From NCBI RefSeq assembly GCF_000283155.1, contig NW_004454217.1:2758379-2822378 (forward strand): a stretch of 64,000 nucleotides of DNA, given 5' to 3'. Origin of the DNA: Ceratotherium simum simum (Eukaryota; Chordata; Mammalia; Perissodactyla; Rhinocerotidae). The notes beneath the pieces were generated by a model. The model saw only the letters and a list, made by a program, of their open reading frames with translations, had not been told where the DNA came from and did no database searches. The number at the start of each line of letters is the position of its first letter. Positions within the stretch are counted from its first letter, which is position 1. Positions 12,690 to 23,422 of this stretch are shown here, piece by piece. The translations under genes were made by a program, and so were the position numbers.

Positions 12690-13225
12690 TCTGCTTAAAA
12701 CTCTTCAATTACTTTCTCCTATTAGAATAACATGCCAAATCCTTAACATGATCCACAAAGCTCTGTCCTCTCCAGCCATTGCTACCTTCCCAGCCTAGAA
12801 TATTCTTCTTCACTCTTTCTGTATCCCTGACATATTGGTCACCATTAAGATCTTTGAAAGTGACAAAGTTCCTCCAGCCTAATGATTGTCACTCTGTGTG
12901 GGATACAAACTCTCCCCATTTCTCTTCACATAGGTAATGCCAATTCACTATTGAGATCTCACTATTGAGGGCTTAATATTTACTTCCTCATATATATATA
13001 TATATAATATTATATACAAAACAAACATGAAAATATATTATATAACACATATTATATAGTATATATTTAACAAATAATTGTAAAAAATAATTAACTATAA
13101 ATAATCCCTCCTAGACTAGGCTTTCTCTGAGGACAGAAAACAATGTCAATCTTCCTCGTCTATTGGTTTTATAATACCTTCCAAATAGTAGGTGATTAAT
13201 AAAGTTGTTAAATAAATAAACGAGT
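12690..13225 (+). mobile_element. LINE-2 (L2) 3' region
   Basis: Sense-strand L2 3' end: 'aactcttcaattactttctc', 'ccaaatccttaacatgatcc', 'acaaagctctgtcctctcca', and at the right 'ctaggctttctctgagga' and 'agtaggtgattaataaag', which are the L2 terminal blocks. An AT-rich simple stretch at about 12988-13080 interrupts it. Confidence 0.7.
12988..13080. repeat. AT-rich / (TA)n low-complexity stretch
   Basis: Alternating TA with scattered A runs inside the L2 fragment; likely unstable in length. Confidence 0.85.
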
Positions 13226-14231
13226 GACTTGCAGAATAGATGGTAGATAATTCTTCATTCTATCTTTGCTTCAGTAAGAAAAACAAGCAAAAATATGAGT
13301 ATCCCAGATCATGTTATTGAAAGATATGGGGGGTGGGGTGAATGAATCAGAACATATATAAAAAGTCAAGAAATTCAAATATCATCTAATTTGGGATTTT
13401 ATCTTTGTAGAAATTTCTATTGGCTATATCCTATATTTTAAGATTATTTTGAAACAAAATCTAGCACAGTAAAGACAAAAGGCAGATGTATACCAGATAG
13501 AATGGACTAGATATTCTTTTCTTAAAAACTCTCTCCCATTTCTGGCCCACTTCATTCTTTACTTTCTGACAAAAAGCTGTCATGTAGTTAAACAGTTGCT
13601 ATACTCAATGGAAGCACAAAGAATAGTTATTAGTTTTTACTGTCAAGCAGAAGCAGATAACAAACTATCTTCAGTGTTTGAAACAATTCGGTTAGTTTTA
13701 CTATGAAAAGGGAAAATACATACATTTGAGACGAAAAAATAAAAATACTCAAAATATTTTTTATTTCTAAATATTTTAGTCTGATTTACCTTCTAAAATA
13801 TTTATCACTCCATTTCTTATTTCCAGGGACCTCATGGGAATGAAGTGAATAGCTACCATCTACTTTAAGAGATCCTTTTCCATCTCAAGTTGTTTCTACT
13901 AGAGTGTAGCTAAAAAGCACTAAATGTACATATTGAAAAGAAAATCACAGTCTTGGTGTTTAATTTGGTCACTATCTTTTTAAGTTGATACAGAATATAT
14001 TCAGTGTTATAAATCTAAAATCAGTGCATCCATGCAAAAAAATGTCAGACTAATCTTAGTATTTGTTAAAAATTAAAAGCACACTGTTAAGGGTTAGGGG
14101 CATTTTATTTTTAGCCCCAAGCTTGCAGAATTAAGTTAGTTTAGTAATGTATTTACTCACAGCAATATCATCAAGGATCATCAGGTCCCTTAATATATTG
14201 GTAAGCTAGCATATTAATATACAGATGCTTA
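13226..14231. other. Unique AT-rich DNA
   Basis: No recognised repeat or gene. Confidence 0.55.
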
Positions 14232-14740
14232 TACAAACGTTCCCCTACTTACAATGGTTTGACTTAGGATTTTACGATGGTGCAAAAGCGATACAAATTC
14301 AGTAGCAACCATACTTTGAATTTTGATCTTTTCCCAGGCTAGTGATATGCAATACAATACTTTCTCGTGATGTTGGGCAGCGTCAGCGAGCTGCAGCTCC
14401 CAGTCAGCCACAGGATCACTGAGGGTAAACAACTGATACACTTACAACCATTCTGTACCTATACAACAATCTGTTTTTCACTTTCAGTACAGTATTCAAT
14501 AAATTACATGAGATATTCAGCATTTTATTAAAAATAGGCTTTGTGTTAGACGATTTTGCCCAACTGTAGGCTAATGTAATTGTTGTGAGCACTTTTAAGG
14601 TAGGCTAGGCTAAGCTATGATGTTCAGTTACATTAGGTGTATTCAATGAATTTTCGACAACGATATTTTCGACTTATGATGAGTTTATTGAAACATAACC
14701 CCATTGTAAGTTGAGGAATTTCTGTTGAGGAATATCTGTA
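14232..14740 (+). mobile_element. MER2-type DNA transposon, complete span
   Basis: Body 14234-14738 between TA dinucleotides. The left end reads 'ttcccctacttacaatggtt' and the right end has the inverted counterpart 'ccattgtaagttgaggaat'. Internal blocks match MER2 in order: 'ggattttacgatggtgcaaa', 'cagtacagtattcaataaat', 'gccc aactgtaggctaatg' and 'taggctaggctaagctatga'. It is a non-autonomous Tigger relative with no transposase. The last 14 bp of the right end are duplicated in tandem (14710-14723 and 14724-14737). A 70-codon minus-strand frame inside is incidental. Confidence 0.9.
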
Positions 14741-16312
14741 TACTGACACAATAAGAGCATCAAAATGGCCAGTGAAAATAGCGGTTGAATTCCGTCTCCA
14801 AATTTATATATTTCTCATTTAACCAATAAAAGACTGGGGAAGAACTCAACTTACATTGCGGAATGGGCTATATGCAGTTTATTACTAGACAAAACTAGTC
14901 TAGTTCACCTTCCCAGATGATTCAGATAGGATTGTTTCTAACCCGACTTGATTTCCCTTTCCATTATTTTTGTCCTCCGTTCTTGCAGTAGATATTTGTA
15001 TTTTAGGATATTAGTTACCCATTTCCTCTTCTTTTTGGACAGCAATACTCTGATTTTTATTTTGAGTTCTAATCCATCCTCATGAGGTCTGTGTACTTCT
15101 AGAAAAGATGTGCTCTCCCCAGGTACTTCAATCATTCAGCACAATCCATCACTGGCTATAAGTATGAAAACCAAAACAAGCACATAATGACACAGACTAA
15201 GGTACAGTTTAGATAAGCTTCTATAAGCTTGTGTAAGTTAGCTTTTAATTGTGTAGTTTGCATGCTAACTATAAAATAAAATGATTTTCCACATTACACA
15301 TATTAAAGTTCTTATATTAAGTTTTTAAGAGTAGAAATTAAACCTATATCCCTTAATTCCAAAATAGAATATGCAAAATATAAATATTAACTTTAATTCT
15401 ATAGGTTAATCAGAATTTATATAAATTTATGCTAATGATGGCAATTAACTGTAACAGAATTATTTTCATTAGAGGACAAAACAGGCTTTCTGATCATTAT
15501 GCTGGCTCTAAGCCTTCACGACTTAATGAATGCTAAAATATTAAAATCTCATCCAGTTTATCATGGAGCTATAATTTACAAGAATAAATGCATAATAATC
15601 CTTTGGACTTTAGAGGTAATTTATGAGCAATATTCTCACAGAGGATGATGATAATTCACTCTCAATTAGCCCAGCTTGATTTAAATCATTGATTGCCCCA
15701 TCTTTAATAATAATTTAATAATAATGAAATTAATACCTCCTATTTTTGGATAAAATTATTAAAGAATCCATGCTGAATTTTAACTTTAAACATGAAGGCT
15801 TATAAGTATCTTCTTGTAACTTTTCCACTTGGGATTGATCTCTCTTTCCTGGCATTGTTAACTTTACAGGAAGAGTCTGATTTCTTTGAAAATGCTGAAG
15901 CTCTATGCATTAAACTCTGCCTTCAAGGTACTTCCAAAGATGCCCAGATCAGTTTTGTAGATGTCTGATTCTTCCAAAATTACAATGATGATATTCACTT
16001 TCAGGGATTTGAAGAAGACATCGGTAGAATTAGTTATTTATTTGTCATTTCAAAATAAAAGAAACAGTTCACAAATATTTTTTTAAAACATTACAGAGTC
16101 TATGTCTGAAGTGTATTATAATCGTTATTAACTAAGCAGATAGTACCCTGATTCTGCTAAAATAGATTTATGAAATAATTTATATATTCAATAATTTTAG
16201 CTTATGAGGAAAATTTATCAAAGGTGGCAACATCTAATGAGATTGTACTCATTCCAGCTACACTACGGATTTTAATATAATGTTTTCTTTTGCCCATGGG
16301 TTGAGTACCTAT
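14741..16312. other. Unique AT-rich DNA
   Basis: No recognised repeat or gene; includes a 65-codon minus-strand frame (14938-15135) rich in Lys/Arg with no recognised domain. Confidence 0.55.
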
Positions 16313-16354
16313 TTAGAAGACATAGATATAATATGTTCTATCTATTGAGGTCAC

Positions 16355-16538
16355 CTTGCTTGGTTCCATATTTTTATTTGAATTGGGATTGAGCAAAATG
16401 CTAGTACAGTCCCATATCTCAATGGAAAAAACCCTGACGGTTCCTCGGGTTTCATCAGGAACATCATCTCCAGAATAAACTTTTGCGACAGAGCCATTGT
16501 GCTTGCCCAATGATATTGACAGCCTCAAAACTTTGATG
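16355..16538 (-). other. Exon-like open segment with splice signals (candidate only)
   Basis: On the minus strand a pyrimidine-rich tract ('ttttttcttttttaatgtag', 16558-16539) ends in AG directly before 16538. From there 184 nt stay open in one frame (one base, then 61 codons) and end 'ccaagcaag' before a GTGA at 16354-16351, a fair splice donor. The peptide contains 'LSISLGKHNGSVAKVYSGDD' and 'VPDETRGTVRVFSIEIWD', a more balanced composition than most chance frames nearby. The GKxxGSV part loosely recalls CAP-Gly domains, but too weakly to assign. T-rich tracts are common in this AT-rich region, so chance is a real alternative. No partner exon was identified. The frame continues past the donor to a stop at 16313-16315. 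Confidence 0.25.
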
Positions 16539-16814
16539 CTACATTAAAAAAGAAAAAACAGTGCCTGTTTTTTTACAAACAAAGATAGTAGCAAAATAAG
16601 AAGAAAATACGAAAAATCAGAGTGCTATTATTTTCTTTCACTTGGAAACTAGTATCAGTAGAAAGGAAAGAGAGATCACTGCAAAATGTCACAGAGCACC
16701 TGAGTTCTTCTCCTACTTCCATTATCAAATTCTCCTGTGGCCTGGGAAAATTTACCTCTCGGGTTGTCACCTGCATTTATAAGAAGGAGGGGAAGGAAGT
16801 GGTCAAAGAGATCA
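16539..16814. other. No gene or named repeat seen
   Basis: Two overlapping 67- and 77-codon frames on opposite strands; neither has recognisable features. Confidence 0.45.
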
Positions 16815-16965
16815 GAATTTTTCAACTAGGAGTGTGCATCAGCATCATCCTTTGAAATTAAACAAAATGCAGATGTTGGACCTTCACCACAACCTACTGA
16901 ATTAGAACCCTTGGCTGGAAGCAGATAAGTGCATATGCAAGGCCCACAATTGCTACTCCTGAACA
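16815..16965 (+). mobile_element. MER5-like hAT DNA transposon fragment
   Basis: 'ggagtgtgcatcagcatcat' followed by 'acctactgaattagaaccc' and a 'tgcatatgcaaggccc' block follow the order of MER5A-type non-autonomous hAT elements. Diverged; ends unclear. Confidence 0.55.
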
Positions 16966-17099
16966 CCCCTGGAGCAGATGAATCCTTGATGTTCTTTCCA
17001 GCTCTGATATTTCTCTATTTCTATGATCTTATGAATTTTAATTAATAGGGTAGCATAACCTAGAGATACTAACTAAACTACAAAAAGCGAAGAGAAGAG

Positions 17100-17350
17100 A
17101 TAGTCAACTCTATAACAGATACTCTGCTAGGTGCTGCAGATAAATAAAATATTAGAAATAAATAAATGAAATTATTTACTGCTTTCAACTAGTTTAGCCC
17201 ATTTGAGTGACAAATCTAACAGACAATCATTGAAGAAATAGTTAAAGTACCAGGTGAGGCATAGAGATTTAGAAGATGGTGATATATCCTACAGTTATGG
17301 AGTTCAGGAATGCTGTTGGAAAGGATTAGGTGGGATTTTTTTCAGGTGAA
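17100..17350 (-). mobile_element. LINE-2 3' end fragment
   Basis: Antisense L2: 'ctgctaggtgctgcagataa' (the gtgctaggcactggggata block), then 'tgacaaatctaacagacaat' and further diverged L2 sequence. Confidence 0.6.
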
Positions 17351-17584
17351 AATAGAAAGGTACATTTTTAGATGTAAGAAATGCCTGGCATAGGCAAAAA
17401 TCATATAGTGATTGAGAACACACTAGAAAACTAAGAAGTCAGAAAAGATATCTCTTATTCATATTAAGAGGGATAAACATTTGAATGTCTATCTGTAGAG
17501 TTTGCTTTTAATGTAATAGGTGCTATAAAATTGTCGAATATTTATTATAAGATCTGGAATCAGTGTTAAAAACGGTTTGAGGGT

Positions 17585-17725
17585 GTTAGCTAGAAGTTAA
17601 AATAAGGAACATACCTCTTTGAGAGCTTACTATATGCCCATTTCCATGTTGACTAGTGTTTCTGTCATTTAATACAGTAATCATTTTTGGTTTCCAAATG
17701 AGGATGAGAAAGGCCACGCTCTCAT
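17585..17725 (-). mobile_element. Possible MIR fragment
   Basis: 'gagagcttactatatgccca' and 'tccaaatgaggatgagaaag' resemble antisense MIR blocks. Weak. Confidence 0.35.
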
Positions 17726-18114
17726 CATAGCACATCTAGCTATACATATTCCTTTTCTATTCATGAAGCTGGTGGGTTAGGAAATTACTTAGACTCTGTT
17801 TCCCTTTGAGGAACCTGTTCACATTCAATAAAACTAATAAAAATTATTACTTTAAAATCATTTTAAAATTAATACACTCTTTGAGTGATCTCATCTATTC
17901 CCTTGGCTCAATTACCATCTTATGCTAAGGATGTATACCTCTCCTCTTGAAATATGAGAAAGCAAGTACTCCTTATTGAGAAATATAGCAGAGCTGAAGA
18001 GAAAAGGAATGAGGATCCTTGTCCTAACATTTAAAATGGGGCTCCCTGTGACTCTCCAGGGTGGGGAAACTCTCAGTCACGCTTCTTAACTGACTCTCCA
18101 ACGTGTTCTCCTGG

Positions 18115-18275
18115 AGAACACTTTGTTCTGTAAGAGAACACTTATTACACTGTATTGTAATTGTTAACAAAGTCCATGAGGTCAGGGACTATGTCGTTTT
18201 GTTAATTGTTGTGCTCTTAGAAATTAAATAGTGCTTGAACCTAGTATTTAATAAATATTTGTTGAGTAAAGATGT
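18115..18275 (+). mobile_element. LINE-2 3' end
   Basis: 'gtccatgaggtcagggacta' and 'aataaatatttgttgagtaa' are the sense terminal blocks of L2. Confidence 0.7.
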
Positions 18276-18301
18276 TATTAAATAAATGACCACTGAGACG
18301 A

Positions 18302-18622
18302 GTTATATTCCTCAATTTAATATATATATAAAATATNNNNNNNNNNNNNNNNNNNNNNNNNNNNNNNNNNNNNNNNNNNNNNNNNNNNNNNNNNNNNNNN
18401 NNNNNNNNNNNNNNNNNNNNNNNNNNNNNNNNNNNNNNNNNNNNNNNNNNNNNNNNNNNNNNNNNNNNNNNNNNNNNNNNNNNNNNNNNNNNNNNNNNNN
18501 NNNNNNNNNNNNNNNNNNNNNNNNNNNNNNNNNNNNNNNNNNNNNNNNNNNNNNNNNNNNNNNNNNNNNNNNNNNNNTAATAATATATATATATTCTTAA
18601 CCAGGTTATTTCCTCAATTTAA
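18302..18622. repeat. Direct repeats and (TA)n flanking an assembly gap
   Basis: 'gttatattcctcaatttaa' (18302-18320) recurs with one base missing as 'gttatttcctcaatttaa' (18605-18622). Between them lie TA-rich sequence and the N run. This looks like a target-site duplication around an insertion, or a tandem duplication, whose middle was not assembled. Confidence 0.75.
18337..18577. other. Assembly gap (241 N)
   Basis: Unsequenced bases inside a TA-rich microsatellite. The 104-codon frame called across it is an artefact of N being read as codons. Confidence 1.
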
Positions 18623-18649
18623 ACATTAAAAAAATGAGAATAAAAAGGT

Positions 18650-19310
18650 ATTTTTATTCAAATATATATTGATTACCTAGTATGTCCCAAGCAATATTTT
18701 AGTATCTAGGGATATAGTGGTAAACAAGAGATTCAGAGTTCCTGCCTTCATGGATCCTACAATCTAGGAAAGAAATTATGATAAATATTTTAATTTAAAA
18801 AGGAACAATTATGCAAAATTCAGTGAAGAGAATAAACAGGGAAATGAGATAGAATGTTGATGTCAAAAACGGAGTGACTTTACGTAGAGTAGTTTGAAGA
18901 CACAAACTTTTAATTAAGGTGTGAATGATATGAATAAGCTAGCATTTGCAAAGCTGCAAGTAGGACATTCCAGTCAAATATACAGTGTTTGTAGAAAATG
19001 AAGGGTTTGATATTTGAAGAACAGAAAAGGAGGCCTGCAAACCTGAAATGTAGTTCGTAAAGAATGTAATGTGATAGGATTCAAGAAGTAAGCAACAGTC
19101 AGATCACATGGGGACGTACAATCCATTTTAAAGAATTTGCAAGTTAGTCTGAAATCCACGGAAAGCCACAAGCATTAAGCATGATCTGAGTTATGAGTGA
19201 AAAAATTTAACTCTGCCTATTGTAAAGTGAATGGAGTATAGGTTCAAAAATACAAGCAGGAGCAAAAGTCTAAGTAGTCATAAAGAGGTGATGGTAATTT
19301 GGAATCTAGT
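18650..19310 (-). mobile_element. LINE-2 3' half fragment
   Basis: Antisense L2 in the usual order: 'gattacctagtatgtcccaa', 'gatatagtggtaaacaagag', 'gttcctgccttcatggatcc', then 'gcatttgcaaagctgcaa' and 'gcatgatctgagttatgagt'. Old and gapped. Confidence 0.75.
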
Positions 19311-19454
19311 TAATATAGTAAAATTCACAGAAAATGACATTTAACACCCTCCTTTGGCACTAAACATACCCTGGTATAACACGGGAAGGTTTTCCTCTTT
19401 TAGTAAAAATTACTCACATTTCAGCCTAAAGAAGTTCCATTTCATTTCTTTCAT

Positions 19455-19860
19455 AATTTATTTTCAAGGAGCATAACACGTGTTTACAGAAAAAGTAAAA
19501 TCAAAACAGTGCAATAAGTTATATAAGGAAAAGTGCTCTCCCTCCTAACTCAAATGAACATGCTCTGATTTTTCCAGGAATTTAATGGAATCGCACATCA
19601 GCTGTTCCATCTGAAATAATCTACATTCTACTAGCCTTTTCTGATCAATCTTCACTCACAAATAAATTTGACATGAATGTATATATTTTCTATATCTCTG
19701 GTTATAATTCAATCTGAATGTTTATTCTATGGCTTTCTTGTCTGGAAACTTTCTATTCCATTGGCTTCTGTGCCATTACATTGTTCTAATTATGTTCTGA
19801 ACTCTATGATCATTTTGTTCATTGATTTCTCTTCTTCAATCCACACGGCAAATAAGATTA
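19455..19860 (-). mobile_element. Old LINE-1 fragments, low confidence
   Basis: 'aagtgctctccctcctaact' and 'ttctattccattggcttctg' resemble antisense pieces of L1 3' UTR and ORF2. Strongly diverged; boundaries uncertain. An 82-codon plus-strand frame here is antisense to L1. Confidence 0.4.
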
Positions 19861-20010
19861 TTCTACTATGTTCAGTGCTTAACTACATTCTATCTTCTGT
19901 CTCAATCTTCCACATTTATCTCTAAATTGAGTCACATCCAGAATTCTAGTTTACATTTCAAATTCTTTCCGGATGCGGTAATTTAAGTTCAATATGTCCC
20001 CAAATAAAGT

Positions 20011-20050
20011 CCCTCTAAAACCTTGTTTCACCCTCTAAAACCTTGTTCTG
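20011..20050. repeat. 20 bp tandem duplication
   Basis: 'ccctctaaaaccttgttt' begins at 20011 and again at 20031, directly before the MaLR LTR. Probably replication slippage or a fringe of the LTR insertion. Confidence 0.85.
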
Positions 20051-20452
20051 GGCTGAATTGTGTCCCCCACCCCTCCAATTCATATGTGGAAAACCTAACA
20101 GCCAGTATCCAGAATGGGACTATAATTACATCACATTAGGGCCTTTAAAAAGGTAATTAGTTAAAATGAGGCCCTTAAGGTGGCTCATAATCTAATCTGA
20201 CTGGTGTCCTCTTAAGAGGAAATTTGGACACAAAAAGAGATGCCAAGGATGCAAGCATATGAAGGAAAGACGGTGAGGACATAGGGAGAAGGTGGCCGTC
20301 TGCAATCCATGAAGAGAGGCCTCAGGAAAAACTAAACCTTCTGACACCTTGGTGTTGGACATTTAGCCTCCAGAACTCTAAGAAAATAAATTTCGGTTGT
20401 TTAAGCCATCCAGTTTGGTATTTTGTTACGGCAGTCCTAGCTAATTAATACA
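20048..20452 (+). mobile_element. MaLR LTR (MLT1/MST-like), solitary
   Basis: 'gctgaattgtgtcccccacc', 'aattcatatgtggaaaacct', 'gggcctttaaaaaggtaatt', 'ggtgtcctcttaagagga', 'agcctccagaactctaagaa' and 'gtttaagccatccagtttgg' follow the MLT1/MST consensus order to 'tgttacggcagtcctagc'. The polyadenylation signal 'aataaa' (20385-20390) is kept. No internal region follows, so this is a solo LTR, old and inactive. Confidence 0.85.
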
Positions 20453-20799
20453 ACTTGTGATACAGAGGATAAAGGATCGTTTATGACTATACAGTGACAA
20501 GGTTGCTAACATGTATGGACATTTAGGATACAATCAAATATATGGCAATACAGAGATAACACTAGAGTAAGTAAATCTGGTGGCATGTACCAGCAATACT
20601 TCCAAACTGGATATGGTTCTACCCAAGGGATGTAGTTTCCTAAAGGTAGCTTGTAGATTATACAATATTATAATTGTTCTAGGGCAATAATTTTGAGTAC
20701 AGAAGATGCCAGGTATGTCCCCATCTGGGACTTTCTATTGGCAAATCCTTATCCCAAAGGAGATCTAAAATAATTTATTATCCAAACTGGAAAAAAATC
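20453..20799. other. No named repeat recognised
   Basis: Possibly the eroded upstream part of the L1 that follows, but no block is clear. Confidence 0.4.
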
Positions 20800-21735
20800 C
20801 ATTATCATTCTTAATCTGCACCTTAATCAAAGATCAATTCCAGGTAGAACAAAGATCAAAATATAAAAGAGAACCTGAAAACTTCTAAAAGAGCATAGGA
20901 GATGATATCCGCATGATCATGAAGTAGAAATGTCCTTAAGAAGATCAAAAACTACAAACTACAAAGGAAATACTTGAAAAATTAAACAAGAATAAAATTA
21001 TACATTTTTGCTCATTAAAAGAGGCAAGAACAAGTTACAAAGACAAGTCACAAGCTGGGCAAAGATGTTTGACATTGTAAACCAACATATAAATCTTCAT
21101 AATATAAATTGGAATTAAGCAAATTAAAAAAACCCCAAAAGACGAAAATAGATCAAGAGACAAGAGATGAACAGATAATTCAGGGATGATAAACAAATGT
21201 GCTCTAAACACAAATGATATGACCTACCTCATTAGTAATCAAGGAAATTCAAATTACAACCACAAATAGACAAAATGGAAAGTACACTAATTTGACAAAA
21301 ATTTAACCAAAAATTATATTAGCTAATTAAACCACATGTTGATGAAGATGGACAACAATGGAAACTATTCCGTAATGCTTGTCGAAGTTGAACCAGCCAC
21401 ATTGGAAAACAATAAGATGTTATTATGTAAAACGAAGATATACACTTTCTATGGTTTCTAAAACTCTAGAGAATGTCTTGTACACGTGTTTCAAGAAACA
21501 TATACAAGAACATAGCATTATTATAACAACAAATCTTAGGAAAAAACTCTACATTGTTTTCAGTAGGAAAGTTGATATATTTTATTATGGTCATGCAATG
21601 GAATATAATACAACAGAGAAACTGTATGTTTCATGACAATACTAATAAAAGTGACTGAATCTCAAAAACGTATTGTTAAGCATAAGCAAAAGTCACAATA
21701 ACCGCTATACTAGGGTCACAGTTCACTGAGGATAC
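20800..21735 (+). mobile_element. Old LINE-1, ORF2 C-terminal region
   Basis: Sense L1 blocks: 'aatcaaggaaattcaaatta', 'gtcatgcaatggaatataat' and 'gactgaatctcaaaaacgta' are typical of the ORF2 end of old L1 families. Frames are broken. The 85-codon frame at 21379-21636 is residual L1 coding sequence. Confidence 0.7.
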
Positions 21736-21849
21736 TCATACCTGCATCCATGAGGTCTGAGCCAAATATTCTTGTCTACTTTGAGGCCACATGGCTAAGT
21801 TTGAAATCATGTGTAATATAACTTCTTTTTGTTCCTTAAAGAGTTGATA

Positions 21850-23422
21850 GAAATCAGAGAGTATGATACCTCCAACTTTGTTCTTTTTTCTCAAGATTTG
21901 TTTGACTATTTGGAGTCTTTTGTTGTTGCATATACATTTTAGGATTATTTGTTTTATTTCTGTGAAAAATGTCATTAGAACTTTGATAGGGATTGCATTG
22001 ATGCTATAGTAATCAAAACAGCATGATACTGGCACAGAAACAGACACACAGATCAATGGAACAGAACTGAGAGCCCAGAAATAAGCCCACACATCTATGG
22101 AGAGCTAATTTTCAACAAAAGAGCCAAGAAAATACAATGGACAAAGGAAAGTCTCTTCAATAAATAGTGTTGGGAAAACTGGACAGCCACAAGCAAAAGA
22201 ATGAAGGTAGATCATTATCTTACACCAGACACAAAAATTGACACAAAATGGATTGAAGAATTGAATGTAAGACCTGAAACCATAAAACTTCTAGAAGAAA
22301 ACATAGGCAGTATGCTCTTCGACATCGGTCTTAGCAGCATCTTTTCAAATACTATGTCTCACCAGGCAAGGGAAACAAAAGAGAAAATAAAAAATTAGGG
22401 CTACACCTAACTAAAAAGCTTCTGCACAGCAAAGGAAACCATCAACAAAATGAAAAGACAACCTAACAAAAGATATTTGCAAACCATATATCTGATAAGG
22501 GTTAATATCCAAAATATATGAAGAACTCATACATCTCAAAGACAAAGAAAAAAACAACCCAATTAAAAAATGGGCAAAAGATCTGAACAGATATTTTTCC
22601 AAAGTAGACAAACAGATGGCCAACAGGCACATGAAAAGATGTTCAACATCGCTAATTATTATGGAAATGCAAATCAAAACTACAGTGAGACATCACCTCA
22701 CACCCGTCAGAATGGCTATAATAAACAAGACAAGAAATAACAAGTGTTGAGAGGGTGTAGAGAAAAGAGAACTCTCCTACACTGCTGGTGGGAATGTGAA
22801 GTGGCACAGCCACTATGAAAAACAGTATCAAGATTCCTCAAAAAATTAGGAATAGAACTATCATATGATCAGGCTATTCCACTGCTGGGTATTTATCCAA
22901 AGAACATGAAAACATGAATGCGGAAAGATATATGCACCCTTATGTTCATTGCAGCATTGTTCACAATAGTCAAGACTTGGAAACAACCTAAGTGCCCATC
23001 AAAGGATGAATGGATAAAGAAGATGTGATATATGTACACAATGCAATACTATTCAGCTATAAAAAAGGATGGAATCTTGCCATTTGAGACAACATGGATG
23101 GACCTTGAAGGTACTATGCTAACTGAAATAAGTCAGGTGGAGAAAGTCAAATACTGTATGATCTCACTCATAAGTAGAAGATAAACAACAGCAACAATAA
23201 CAAACAAATAGAAAGATACAGAGATTAGATTGGCGGTTACCAGAAGGGAAGGAGGGAGGGAGAAGGGCAGAGCTGATAGGGCACATGTGTGCAGTGATGG
23301 ATGGTAATTAGTTTTTGGATGGTGAACATGATGTGTTCTACACAGAAATCAAAATATAATGATGTATGCCTGAAATTTATATAATGTTATAATCCAATGT
23401 TACCTTAATTATAAAAAAAAAA
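21850..23422 (+). mobile_element. 5'-inverted (twin-primed) LINE-1, 3' end complete
   Basis: About 21850-22000 is ORF2 sequence in antisense ('ccaactttgttcttttttct', 'actttgatagggattgcatt'). From about 22000 the same ORF2 region continues in sense ('gctatagtaatcaaaacagc') through the ORF2 end and 3' UTR to a poly(A) at 23413-23422. In L1 order the two pieces are neighbours with only about 15 bases lost, the signature of twin priming. A degraded target duplication is possible ('gttgatag' before 21850, 'gttggtag' after the tail). ORF2 has stops (for example at about 22396) and shifts, so the copy is dead. Confidence 0.9.

Noticed and set aside
16500..16530. CAP-Gly domain assignment for the exon-like segment
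   Set aside because: Only a GKxxGSV-like heptad agrees; the conserved residues that should follow are absent.
18286..18600. 104-codon plus-strand frame
   Set aside because: Nearly all residues come from N bases in the assembly gap.
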